Shown: piece by piece, positions 13,406 through 43,007 of the stretch | Numbering within the stretch: position 1 is the first letter of the stretch | How the letters are laid out: every line of letters begins with the position of its first letter | Assembly: GCA_004794655.1 (NCBI GenBank) | Contig: SMMW01000524.1 | Coordinates: 1,404,501-1,468,500, forward strand | Origin: Marisa cornuarietis | Taxonomy: Eukaryota > Mollusca > Gastropoda > Architaenioglossa > Ampullariidae | Reading direction: 5' to 3' | DNA: 64,000 nt | Translations under genes and position numbers: made by a program | Notes under the pieces: model-generated | Told to the model about the DNA's origin: nothing | Databases searched by the model: none | What the model saw: the letters and a program-made list of their open reading frames with translations, nothing else

Positions 13406-13855
13406 CTTTGTCGATTTTTAATTTTGGTTTTCTTGATCTTCTCTAACAATTAACATCACCACAGCAGTTTGGTCCTTCCTCTGCCTCTGCGTTGCCGTCG
13501 TCAAGTTTTGCCTGTCGTCAAGCATTTAATCCTAATCATTGATTGGTATAAAAAGAATTTCAAGATTTTGTAATGAGCTGCATTGAATTAAACTAAAAAT
13601 ATAATTTTAACAATTTTGCGCTATGAAAAATATAAATTCTTTCAACAAATTAGTTTCAACAAATCGAGCCCGCTGTTATGTTTTCTCCGGCATGAATGTT
13701 CTCGCGTGAGAGTACGAGATATCAACACTGACATTATCGCGGTAAAATGTTTTGCTGGTGTGATTGAGTTTTGTGCTAAATAGGGAATATAACCTTTTGC
13801 CATTGAGCAAAAAGACCAGAAATTGTAGGAAATAGTGTCTGGAAATATATGCATT
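13406..13855. promoter_or_regulatory. Divergent promoter interval between RIBC and SMC1
   Basis: The 450 bp between the two ATGs must hold both 5'UTRs and both core promoters. An inverted CCAAT (ATTGG, 13542-13546) sits directly beside TATAAAAA (13547-13554). A GTTGCC motif at 13491-13496 resembles an RFX half-site, which would suit a ciliary gene, but the second half is not convincing. Transcription start sites cannot be placed from sequence alone. Confidence 0.6.
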
Positions 13856-32229
<18,374 letters not shown>

Positions 32230-32675
32230 ACCTTACCACCACTACCACAACACCTCCCTCCACCCTCTACTTTTTTTGTGTGGAATGCACTTGAAGAATG
32301 TATTGTTCAGAGGCTCTTCGTAGTTCAGAGAGTGCTGTCAGTCATTTTTCTGTAGGTGCATGCATTGTAAGCGTTCGACTGCCATGTTTTGCATTTTGAA
32401 TTTCAGAAGATGCATTGTGATCATTATTCTAAAATGAAATCTACCCTGTTCATTTTGTACATTTTTAAGGGTATATTTCATTTTTTTACAAGTTCCTTTT
32501 TGTACTTTCATGGTATTTTACGCTTTTCCATCTTGGTTTGGTGGGATTCTCTTTATTTTATTTTGCTTTTTTTTTTTAAATGATGGCTGACCAAAGTAAC
32601 AAATATGAGTCCTTGTTTGCCTCGGATCAGTATGCCATTGGAATACATTTGTGTTAGGTCAGAATTGAAAAATTC

Positions 32676-32681
32676 AATAAA
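32676..32681 (+). terminator. Polyadenylation signal of SMC1
   Basis: A canonical AATAAA lies about 450 bp after the SMC1 stop codon, in AT-rich sequence. It implies a 3'UTR of roughly 470 bp. Confidence 0.6.
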
Positions 32682-33865
32682 AGTCATTTAATCCATCTTA
32701 TTTTTGTAAAGACTGCTTATTTTAGAACACCTTGAAAGTATTGGTTACTTTTGTCTGCATTACCCCAAAGAACAAGTTTTTAAATTGTCATTTGTTTTTA
32801 ATTTTTGGTGAAAGAGTGTGTGTGTGCATGTCTGTGCATGGGCTTGTGCATGTGTGAGTGTTAACACATGCATATAAAAGAATATTTTAACAAGGAAAGG
32901 CAGCTTTTAATGTCATTCAATCTGCCACTTGCATATAACACAATATGACTAGAATGTGTGTTACTGTAGAAATTGATGCTGTCTTAGACCTCGCATAGCA
33001 CCCATGTAAACAATGCTGTTGTTTTGCCGATCTGGTTATTAATGAGGTAATCATTAAATACATATGTGAGCATTTCATGTTAAATATCACAACTTCTATT
33101 ATCATTGTTGTCATTATGCCACTGTCAGCGGCATAGTTGTCTGTCATTGATGTCACATCACCTGTATTCATGTCATGTTGATAGCCAGCCACCTCCTTCA
33201 CGAATTTTCTGTTGGATTGTGGACTCAATGGTCCAGCAAGTTCCAAGGCTGGCTTGATGTGAGAGGTATATCCTCCTTTCTTTGTGTGTGTTTTTGTTTT
33301 GTTTTGTTTTTGCCATTTCCATTGCTGTTGCAGCTACAGTTTCCCTTGTTGATTGAATTCTTCGTGTAAATGCACACATTGATTCAGCACAGCAGCTTTC
33401 AAAACCTACCTTTTACCAATTGCCTAGTAAAATTATAAACGTGACCTCACTTTTGTCTGCGTGTAATCATGCGTGATTTAATCACCTTTGTACTCGTGCT
33501 GTTTGATCATGGGCAGCAGAACAGTGTATCTTTGCAGTTTACACAAGAGTCTTGGCAGTTTCCCATCCTCTTCTAGAATTTTGTTCAATGGAACTGATTT
33601 TTCTTTTCTATTTAAAAAAAATATTTTTCCATAGTCGCCCTTTGTTTTACCAAAGCCTCTTCTGCAATCTCCACAACAAATGTCCTCTTTGGATAAAAAG
33701 AAATAGTTGTTAAACACTGCCCTTTTTTCTAATCTCAGTGTAAGTAAATTGCAGTCTTTTGCAGTCACCTGTACTTGTCCTCCTGCATGCCTTTTACTTT
33801 AAAAACAAAATCCAGGCTGTAGTGTGTCCATGTCCATACCCGATTACATTTTCTCCTGGTTGCAT

Positions 33866-33935
33866 CATAATAATAAATAATAATAGTGAAGATTTTTATA
33901 GCACATATTCACACTCATAATGAGCATCATTTTGA
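33866..33935 (-). repeat. Truncated 3' tail of the ~240-bp repeat family
   Basis: Only the (AAT)n run, the TTTTTATAGCACATATTCAC core and a short flank remain. This matches the end of the units at 14620 and 36215. Confidence 0.6.
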
Positions 33936-36214
33936 TATCTCCTGCAAGACTGTTTGAAAGAGGGCTCCATTGTTAAGCATTTAATATTTTTAAGTTGTAT
34001 TCATAAACATTTTTTATTGCGTAAACATGCAATAATGCTTTGCTTCATTTTCCCTGTCTCATCTTTGTGAAGAGGGCCAAAAATGATTTCCCATTAAAAT
34101 GCATTAACTTCATCCCATGTTTTGCATAGAAACTAACAAAAAATTAATATAGACTTGGTTTTAAAAGGTGACAGCAATTTTTCCTGCATACTCTTGACTA
34201 AGAACTAGGTTTTACTCTTGCAATAATTCATAAAAAGTAAGGTTGATGTCAATCTGATAATTGTTTTCTCTTCCTATATGCGTAAGTTTCACTCTTTTTG
34301 TTTTTCATTGTTCATATCTGCACCTGGTCAGCAAGTTTATTGTGAGCATGATTTTGTGAGATATCTCTAACAATAAATAACTGTTAATGTTTCTTATGAC
34401 TTTGCAATGCAGAATGTGAAAAAATAATTGTATGTGTGTACATCAGAGATCTGTAATGTTGATATGAGGGATAGGCTTTACATCCAGGACAGTGCATATG
34501 CATATAGAAGACGACTGAACATCAAGTCTTCAGCTGTTTTTGGTAGGATTTCAGAGACACAGATGATTATTTTGGTTAACTGTGACTAGTAGTATCATCC
34601 GCTCAAAGCTCTTTCCACTCAGCCTTTCTGGTTTGCAGCTGGATTGTATATAATCTTATCTTAAGTGCAAATTGATCGGATCTATTGGCTGAATTCCACT
34701 CCGCCGTGCTTCACTTGCTTCAGGAGCGACCTTGAGTTCCAGTGAATAAACCGAAGTGACGATCACCCTTTTGCAGTTTCATATGCTAACATTTCTTCAT
34801 ATTCACAAGATTACTCAATATCGTCTCAGTATTCTCCTTATGTCACCAACCCTTATTCTCTGGAGTTGTTACCGTTAAATTTGCAGTGATCTCCCTTTAC
34901 TGCATGAACTCATCAGCGAGTCTTCGCATTGTTCTTCTGTTTACATCTTTGTGACTGTTTCGTGCTCTTGTTCCAGCGCAACGAGTCCGCCTTTGCTGAG
35001 ATACTGCGCTTTATAAATTCTCAATTATTATTATTATAACCTGGCTGGACAAGGAAGAGGAGGACATATATCTTCCCCATGCTCAGTACTACTCACAAGC
35101 CTCTAGCAACTGACACCTCAATGAAACAAAAAAATTAAAATAAAATAGCGTAATGCTTCACAGTGTCAAACATGGACAAAGGGAACTTGAGGAGTGATTG
35201 GAAGAGTTAGCTCGTCACACAAGATATTGCTGAAATGTGTGGGTTTTCAGACGGCACTTGAAAACTTCCTGGCAATCATGACTGACATCAACAGACGATG
35301 ACTTATCCTTGGAACTGACCGGAATACCACACAGCTGGTACCTTCCTCCTCTAAATAGTAACTTTCTACCCATTCGACGTCAGCGCAAACAGCTGAATGA
35401 TAATATCCGAATAACACTCAACTTCTATTGTGTAACAACACCAACCTCGACCGTCTCCGAACCGTAATAGAGCTCCTAAAGCCCTAGCGGCAATCCTTTC
35501 GTTTTTAATTCTTTAATTGTTCCAGGGAACAGTTTAAGACAGAAGCTAGCTTCCAATGAGAATTTCCAATTAAAATTATAGCTCTTTCACGTTGGATGTG
35601 CTATCTTCTAATTTCTCGAGTTAATTGTTCTTTCTGTCTGTAATACTATATTGAACTTAGACAAACCATTCCTTAAAGTACCCTTCTTTATTTATAAAAG
35701 TGCGTTTTTCTCGCTGCGTTGGTTAATTCTGGATCTGATGGCTCGCTTGTCATCACGTGTGCTGTTCTATACACATGAAATAAATATACATTCATTCAAC
35801 AAGGACAAACGCATATATACGTACATTGCGTATTCATGTTGTCTTACAATTAGGTCTGGACATTTTCGATAGATTTATTTACATTACTTACACGCACCTG
35901 CATGCAAGAAATACATTACTAAAACCTAGCACCTGATCTCTGTATAAACGTGAACACTTCAGAGCTCACACTCGATCTGTAATTGCTATAGTTATTTTAC
36001 AAGCATTCCGTACATGGCAGTAACCGATTAACCTGTATATGAGATTAAGCGTCAACTTTTCAATAAACGGACACACATACAGCTGATATCAGTCGAAGTT
36101 CCTCTGAAATGTCATATACTTCTGTAAGTCCACACCCTAGTAAGGTACATGCTACCAAAGAGGATTATCTTTGGTGTTACTACCTATGGTAGCATTACTC
36201 CTAACACAGTCCAC

Positions 36215-36455
36215 AATGCTAGTCCATCTTACCCCCCCCCCCTTTCCCTCTTGCTACTTTACCCATCTTTCTCGGCAGAATCACTATATTTATCTGTTCC
36301 TGTTACTTGATGCCTTTTGTTTTCTGCTGTCGTCGTCAGTACTGTCGTTTTCTTTCGTCCCCTTTGTTCTGTATCTACTTAGTCCACGTCTCTTCTTCGT
36401 TTTAAGCTCTATGAGTGTGAATATGCGCTATAAAAATATTATTATTATGGTTCTT
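36215..36455 (+). repeat. ~240-bp LINE/SINE-tail family, copy B
   Basis: Matches the reverse complement of 14620-14885 over its length. It has the C-rich run, the pyrimidine-rich body with CTTTCTCGGCAGAATCACTA, then ATGCGCTATAAAAATATTAT at the 3' end. It sits in the SMC1-CARD intergenic interval. A 3'-truncated relative is at about 33866-33935. Confidence 0.7.
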
Positions 36456-36504
36456 TAAATATCTAGCAGCAATGCTGCAGCATATATTGTACTCATCATG
36501 GGGA

Positions 36505-36755
36505 AAACGGATAGCCAATTGCGCTTTCATCCAAGCTGAGAGGCGCAGCGGTTCAATATCAGCTCGGTCGACCCAGTTGGCGGGAATGGGTACCACTACC
36601 CGATTCCTTGAGGGATGGGAAAGGTAAGTCAGCAAAGGGAAGTCGAGGAGCTGGGCACCGCCCTCACTTAAAGCTGCAGGCCCCAGCGACCTCAGAAGGT
36701 CAGGGCAAAGATCTTTGGTCAGGGGACGATCTTGACCTTTTAACTAATCATATTT
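36505..36755 (+). mobile_element. tRNA-derived SINE, second copy
   Basis: Same layout as 6032-6258. GGATAGCCAATTGCGCT gives a degraded A-box and GCGGTTCAATATC a degraded B-box (36548-36558). The shared body includes GAGGAGCTGGGCACC and CCTCAGAAGGTCAGG, and it ends in a GACCTTTTAAC-like tail. Confidence 0.6.
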
Positions 36756-37040
36756 GATTCATTTCAGCGCTAATTAATATATTACCTGGGTCACACCTAT
36801 TATGCAACACCAATTTTTACAGTTCAATTGTCGTATATTTTAATTTTACAGGTCCCCAGCGCTTAAGTGAACGCGATTATTTTAGCTATCTGAACAATTT
36901 CTGTAAAATCTAAGTAAATACAACAAAAACATTCGTAACGGAAAGTTTTCCTTTCTCTGAATGACGATCTCGCCCCGACGTTACCTTTGGCTGCTGACAT
37001 GGCGTAAAACACTAATTATAACTGTAACTGCATAACGATC

Positions 37041-37228
37041 AGTAAAGGGACAGCACTAGTGTTGGAATTCAGCGAGGCATCTATCCGATCTATAGTCATC
37101 GGACGGGACTAACAATAAGGAAGTACATATGTTAGACAGCGTGTCCTTACACCCTGTGTGTACATTCCATTAGGGCAGGCGAACTGACAGGGACGTCGGT
37201 GTCCTCGTCTCACAGTTTCAGCCCAGAA
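37041..37228 (+). promoter_or_regulatory. Conserved 5' block of CARD copy 1
   Basis: AGTAAAGGGACAGCA, CACTAAC/AAGGAAGTACAT and GTGTCCTTACACC segments precede the ATG here and recur before the ATGs of copies 2 (48914-49092) and 3 (59004-59156). The block contains a GGAAGT ETS-type core. It probably includes the 5'UTR and core promoter. Confidence 0.5.
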
Positions 37229-40200
37229 ATGGCGTAAGTATATACCGCTTAAACAGTGTAAAATAGATATATTTTCTTACAAAGTTATGTGTGTGTGTTT
37301 GTCATTGTTTTCAAATAAGTCAGGTTGCAAACAAAATTTAATATTTTGTGAGATTTTAGTTTTCCGGAGGTCGTTAATTTATGATTCTTAGAATGTGTGC
37401 CCCTCCAATGAACCATATATGTCCAAAATTGGGACAAAATTTAATTTCTACAGAAAAAATCGGGAATTCCCTTTAAGGTGGCCTTTTGTATCCAAAAAAG
37501 GTGGATTGTGGTGTCTCTGAGGACATGCAACAGTTCCAGACAGACTGGGATTGTATATTTGTTGCAAAAGTGTTAACACTCTGTGACGAAACAAACTTGA
37601 GCAAACAGAGCAGGTTAATTTTTAAGTAGATAATTTTGTATGTCCCGCGAATGATGTCATACATTGTGATCTGACCATAAATTCTTTAAGCAGTCAGCCC
37701 ATTTCTTTTTTTCTCCCAGGATATAGATCAAGAACGAATTACAGTTCCCAAGAAGAATTTTCAATAAAATTCTGGCTTTAATTTGTTGGGTGTGCTATTT
37801 AATCAAATACTTTGCATGGTGTGTTTCTTTTCTTCTACTAACAATTCACACTTAGCTGACTTTGAAGTCCACAAAGATCCTTCTTAAAGGTGTGTCCTTT
37901 ACGGTGTGTCATTCCCTTCCGAATTGGATAACATATCTGTATGTCATTAGTTGTTATTTAAAATTGGACCTTGGTTGGCATTGCTGAAAACTCAGACATG
38001 CCTTGCATTTAGGTATGTTAGTTTGTCATTTAATGTATGATATAGATCAAAAGAGGGAAGCAAGATATGTGGGCTTGATTTTCTATTTTAAAAAAAGTGA
38101 TAAAAAACTGCTCTGGGTCTTTTGTAAGCTGCTGAAGCAAATAATTATGCTAAATTTTGCAGGTATAGAAGAAGTACAAATGTTGACATGATGACACTTC
38201 CTCATGACAAATATATAGGGTACAGTGAACAACTCTACAGAAAAATTTTACCTTCTTTTAAGCAACACATCCCAATCGACATCATGGATGAACCTGTAAT
38301 TGCCGAGAGACTAATGCTTTCAGAAATGGTAAGTTTTTAGCATGTATGTGTGTAAGCATGCATGCATGTGTTTGTGGGTGTGCATGTGTTTATATGGGAG
38401 GGGAGGGTGCTAAGAAGGCAGTTTTTTTTGTAATGTTCAACATTAATAAATCAGAACACTTCTGAGCTAAGAGTATTGAGAGCAAAATATAATGAAATTA
38501 AAATTGTTTAATGTATTCCTCGCTGGTGAGGACGAGATAATGAAATTGCTTGATCAATGGTAATACTTATATTTTCCTTCAGATGAGATCAGTTGCCCTT
38601 TAAGACAACCTTAATAATAATAATAATGATGATTTCTATAGCACCTTTCTCCACCATTAAGGGGAACTCAAAGTGCTTTACACAAAGAACACCACACATA
38701 CATGATAAATGCTAGCTGTGTACGGTCGTCAATTCTGGAATCGAGGAAATACGAGGACAAGTGTTTTCCTATTTTCAGTCTGACCATGATAACTTACACA
38801 TTTGAAACATCACTTCTTTTTTCTTATGAGGCCACCAACCAAAGACATGGATGTGCTTATAGTTGCATGGGTTAGTTTTAGAATCATTGAAACATAGCCG
38901 AAGTCTTGCAGTAAGATCATCAGGTTAGTTTTACAATCACCATAAAAGCCAGATTCTGTTCAAGAATTTCTGGATTGAACCACAGGAGGCGATCAACAGC
39001 ATGTTGGGGGTAGTCATAGTCTGTTCACAGCCACTAGTCCCCACCAATTGTGGAGAGAGTTGTGGAGCACAGTGAGACACGCCCCTATGTATGACACCTC
39101 TGCTATGCAAATATTTCAGAGCATGTAGTACATTCCACAAGATATGTGTGACCGCTAGCTCTGGCAGTCCTGTTGTAAAATAGTTTTAAAAGTAGATTAA
39201 ATTTTTTTTTGTTGAATCGGTTGCTTGTTTCATTTTTCTATGTTTGAATACTTGTTTATGATTATTTGTTTGACATTTATAAATGCTATATATATATATC
39301 CAGTATTTTTCATGTATTCTTGATGCGTGGGAAGGTTTGTTTGATTGGTTTACTTGGTAAAGCACTTCCACTCCACTTAAAGGTAATTTTGCAATAATAA
39401 TAATGAGAATTTATATAGCACCTTTCCAAAGATTTGCTCGTCGCGCTTTACATAAATCATATAGACTAAATCATTAACAACTATGTACCCATATTCACAT
39501 ATAACAGACACGCTCACTTCTGACATACACTCCTCATATACAAAGTAAATTACAGATACACGTTATACACGCTGACATGGTCACAGTGAAGTTATAGTTT
39601 GGAAAAGATGTGTCTTAAGTTTAGACTTAAAGGAGGCAAGATAATCAGTGACACAACTGGTAATCCATTCCAGGTTGATGGGGCTTGGTATGAGAAAGAC
39701 CTCTGTCCATAAGTCTTTGCCGTAGTTAGTGGGACTCGAAGAAGTTTGGTGTCAGAAGATGAGTGACAAGGTTGTGCAGGCATATAGATGGGAGTGAGTT
39801 CGGAGAGGTACTGAGGACCAGTGCCAAAAATGGCAGAGTAGGTTAAAGTGGAAAGTTTTTGAGCGATATGGTCCACGACTGGCAGCCAGTGAAGAGAGTG
39901 TATGAATTGATATGTGATATATGTTCACATCTAGATGGTTTGCAGATGAGGCGAGCAGCATTATTCTGGATCCTTTAAAGTCTGTCAAGAAGATACTTGA
40001 GAATTCCAGCTAAAAGAGAATTACAATAGACCATCCTCAACAGCACAAAGGCACAGATTATAGTTTTAGTTGCATCAGTGGTGAGATAGTGACGAATGAT
40101 ACTGATCTTACTAAGTTCAAGGTAAGCATTTCTGCAGACATGAGAAATATGTTGATGGAAAGTCAAAGTCTGATTGAGAATCACACCCAGGCAGCAAGGA

Positions 40201-42662
40201 ATAGCTGAGTCGTTTATAGACAGAGACTAAGGGAGAGACGGATGACAGAAATTTTTTTGGACAAGCAAGTAGCAGTTCAGTCTTATCAGATTCAGTTGCA
40301 ATCCGTTTTGGAGCATCCAGGACTTTACATCATCTATGCATTTCTGTGTCTGTGTCAGCAGTCCAGAGAGTTCAGTAATTTATCTAGAAGGTAGAAGGTG
40401 GACAGATAGATCGGGCTTTCTCTTCAATACATATATACCCTTAGATCTGATGAACCATTTACAATTTACCATCCCTATCCTTCTAGGACCTTCTACCTTT
40501 ATCTTTTTATCCGCTCTATAAATTTTACAGGAAAAAATAAGAAAGAAGGAGGAAAACTGTGGACGTCAGGCAGGGGCATTTGAACTCCTATATACACTAC
40601 ATACAAAGCCAAATTGGTTCAGCCATCTGATGGAGGCCATGAAATCAGACACTTTTAAACTGCATGATCTCATCCCCAAATTTGAAGGTATTAAAGGTGA
40701 GAATTGACTACTTTGCTTTTAAAAAGATGTTCTCAAGCTGTTTTGTTTTCACCCTCTTTGTGTACCTCTCTTTCTTTAAAGGAAAAAACGCACATTGGAA
40801 CATGCATTTCCATTCTGGTGTAGTTATCCATCTAAGTATATTTTGTCATAGCTGCAGTCTGATTGGCTAAGTGGGGCCTGAGCAAGACCCTTTGCTTATT
40901 ATCTTTTTGTTGGTGTGTCGTTTAGTTCCCTATGAAAGAGCTGAAATATATTTTCATGGTATTACTGTACCTTCCTGCAACCACAATTTTTACTGGTAAT
41001 TGTTGCAGATCTATCTGATCTAAATAGACCATAAAAGACCGTGATATCTAGATCAGTCACTTACATTCAGCCAGATTCAACTCGGGTTACCTTTTCCCAC
41101 TACCTTCTGCATGACTGCATTATCATTATCCTAAATATAACAGGATTCATTTTTATTTCTTTAGAAACTTAACACACACTAAGAAGAAGAGGACTTTATT
41201 CAACTTTGCCTAGTGGAAACTGGGCTATATGGGGGATGTAAGTCCAACTTCTTCATGCACAGAAAATGTTTAGTACTATAGAATACAGTGGAACATATTC
41301 CTTCATCATCATTATCATCATAAAGTGAATACCTTAGATATCAAATATGTGTTATACTGCATATTTGCAGGACAATCCATACAATATCAGAGATTATGAA
41401 GGATCCCCATTTCCTGACAATTTTGCAAACTTACCTTTAAGTTTGAAATTGAAATCCCTTTATTTCTCTAGATTTATATAATGTTGCTCATATTATATTA
41501 TTTTATGCAATACTAAGTTCATTGGAGAGATTGAGAAAGATCTGTTTATATGTTTTGGTGTATATCTGCACAGTCGTGTGTGTGTGTGTGTGTGTGAAAT
41601 TCACCATATGATGATGAATGTAACCTTGTCAATAGAGTTTGAGTTCATTCACTTAGTTGAGTTCACTTACTTTTGCATTACTTGACTAAAAGTTTACTTG
41701 CACCAAAGAATAGCTAGTTGAGGTACCTGCCATCATCAGGTCTATTTCTGCAGCACATTATTATTCCCACTGTGATTTTATTGTCACCTTTTTATCCACC
41801 ACTTTATTTGAGTCAAGCTCAGTGATTTGAGTAATTGGCATGGGTGGCATCAGTGTGCCACAAAGCTGAAACGCTTGTAAACTTGCCCATTCTATCTGTT
41901 GATGTTCCTTTCCTATAATTGTTGAGGGTGACAGCTCATCTTGCACAAAAGAGGGTGAGGGGCTGGGGGAGAGATGGCACTATCTTGTCAAAGAGGAGAT
42001 AACAATTGTTAGGATGTGGCTACTCCCTTTCTTTCTTTCATTTTCTTTTTTTTGTTTTATCCCTTTCTCATGGGGTACCATACCCTGTTGAATTAGGACA
42101 TGAAAATTTGCTCAGTGTAGCAGAATTCAGCTGCAATTTGCTCTTTGCAGTATATTTTCAGTTGGAGCCGCATAACAACATAGGAAGTAAATAATAAAAA
42201 TATGCATGTTCTTATAATAAATAAATCAAAAATAGACCTTTGATGAAAATGCTGAATCATTCTTGCTGAATTTGGTGAGGATTGCCATATTCTGCTTTAT
42301 TTATTAGATAACTGTTCTTACATTTCTAAGTTCTGTAGTTGGCACAGGAAATGAAAAACCATATTGAAGCATGCATTTCTGTTCTGGTGTGATTAGCTAT
42401 CAGATTTAAGTCCAAGAGTTCTTTATTATAGCTGCAGTCTGATTGGCTAAGTATGACCTAAGCATGTACCCATGTCTGTTTATTATCAACTTTCTGTTGA
42501 TATGTCTTCTAGTTTCTCATTAAACATATGAAATGTCATTTCACAGATGAAGTTGACAGGGAATGGCTGAAGAGACACCCAGAAACTCAGATCCTTCCCT
42601 CAACCAGAAGTGCGCTCATCCATCCTGTCAATGCCTCATACTATACCAGACAGCAGCTTTGA
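37229..42662 (+). CDS. CARD-only protein, tandem copy 1, intact 150 aa
   Basis: Four exons: 37229-37233 (only ATGGC), 38163-38328, 40531-40696, 42547-42662. They join in frame to 150 aa plus TGA, all with GT-AG borders. Residues ~19-110 fit a CARD of the RIG-I/MDA5/MAVS class (CARD_2-like). Key pieces are YSEQLYRKILPSFKQHIPID, then EKIRKKEENCGRQAGAFELL and the KPNWFSHLMEAMKS stretch with its conserved Trp. The C-tail begins DEVDREWLKRHPET and is basic and short. No helicase, kinase or protease domain follows, so it may be a signalling adaptor or decoy for RLR/MAVS-type CARD filaments in the cytosol; that role is inference. The domain call is pattern recognition without a profile search. The ATG context CAGAAATGG is strong. 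Introns carry a LINE and SINE-like DNA. Confidence 0.75.
38610..39195 (-). mobile_element. Insertion in CARD copy 1 intron 2 with kinase-like fragment
   Basis: Alignment of copy 1 to copy 3 (break near 63140) shows ~580 bp extra here. One end is (AAT)n with TTTCTATAGCACCTTTCTC and AAAGTGCTTTACA, the LINE/SINE tail. On the minus strand, 39140-38937 encodes ILWNVLHALKYLHSRGVIHR, resembling a protein-kinase alpha-E helix and catalytic HRD loop, with G where the Asp is expected. The rest of a kinase is not readable, so this looks like a captured or processed fragment. Confidence 0.45.
39393..40365 (-). mobile_element. 5'-truncated LINE, RT C-terminal half, in CARD copy 1
   Basis: Minus-strand frames give CIDDVKSWMLQNGLQLN, then NQTLTFHQHISHVCRNAYLE with SIIRHYLTTDATKTIICAF and SSSDTKLLRVPLTTAKTYGQ. 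These are characteristic of the C-terminal region of CR1/L2/Rex-type LINE reverse transcriptases. The 3' end is GCGCGACG...GTGCTATATAAATTCTC and (ATT)n. Frameshifts are present. Copy 3 lacks it at the corresponding site. Confidence 0.8.
40370..40515 (+). mobile_element. SINE-like segment abutting CARD exon 3 (copy 1)
   Basis: AAGGTAGAAGGTGGACAGAT at the start and GGACCTTCTACCTTT at the end recur before exon 3 in copy 2 (54688-54820) and at the window edge in copy 3 (63866-64000). The tail resembles the ACCTTTATC tail of the tRNA-derived SINE at 6032. Its pyrimidine-rich end lies within 30 bp of the exon 3 acceptor. Confidence 0.5.
40785..42520. repeat. Duplicated intron segment in CARD copy 1
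   Basis: About 160 bp at 40785-40945 (CATGCATTTCCATTCTGGTG through the GCAGTCTGATTGGCTAAG stretch) recurs at 42350-42520. CARD copy 2 has the segment once (55045-55210), so the larger copy-1 intron probably grew by local duplication. Confidence 0.65.
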
Positions 42663-43007
42663 TCTTCACAGAGACTCTTCCATTTCTGTTCAAAAGGGTG
42701 CAAATTCTTTTTCAATTTTAATCTTCCATTTGCAGAATAATTTTCATGAAACATTAATCTGTTTGAAGTTGCATGCAGATCAATAGTCACAAAGTCATTA
42801 CTTTTATACAAAATCAAAATTTTATCTGTCAGAAATATCTGTATGAACTATAAAAAGTGTTCTGTGTATGTTTGTGTTCAGGTGTAGAGGGTGTGTGTAT
42901 TTGTCTTGGGAGGATTTAAATGTGTGTAGGTATGTCCACATGTGTTAGGCACACGAGAAAGCAAGATTGGACTCAAAATGATTGTACCTGGCTTGCTTAA
43001 TTTTCAG

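Larger units (their letters stand above)
32682..36790. other. Intergenic interval between SMC1 and the CARD array
   Basis: No open frame here resembles a known protein or has plausible splice structure. Recognisable content is limited to repeats: a truncated tail (33866-33935), another GCGCTTTATAAATTCTC plus (ATT)n tail near 35014-35038, the ~240-bp repeat (36215-36455) and a tRNA-like SINE (36505-36755). Confidence 0.6.
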
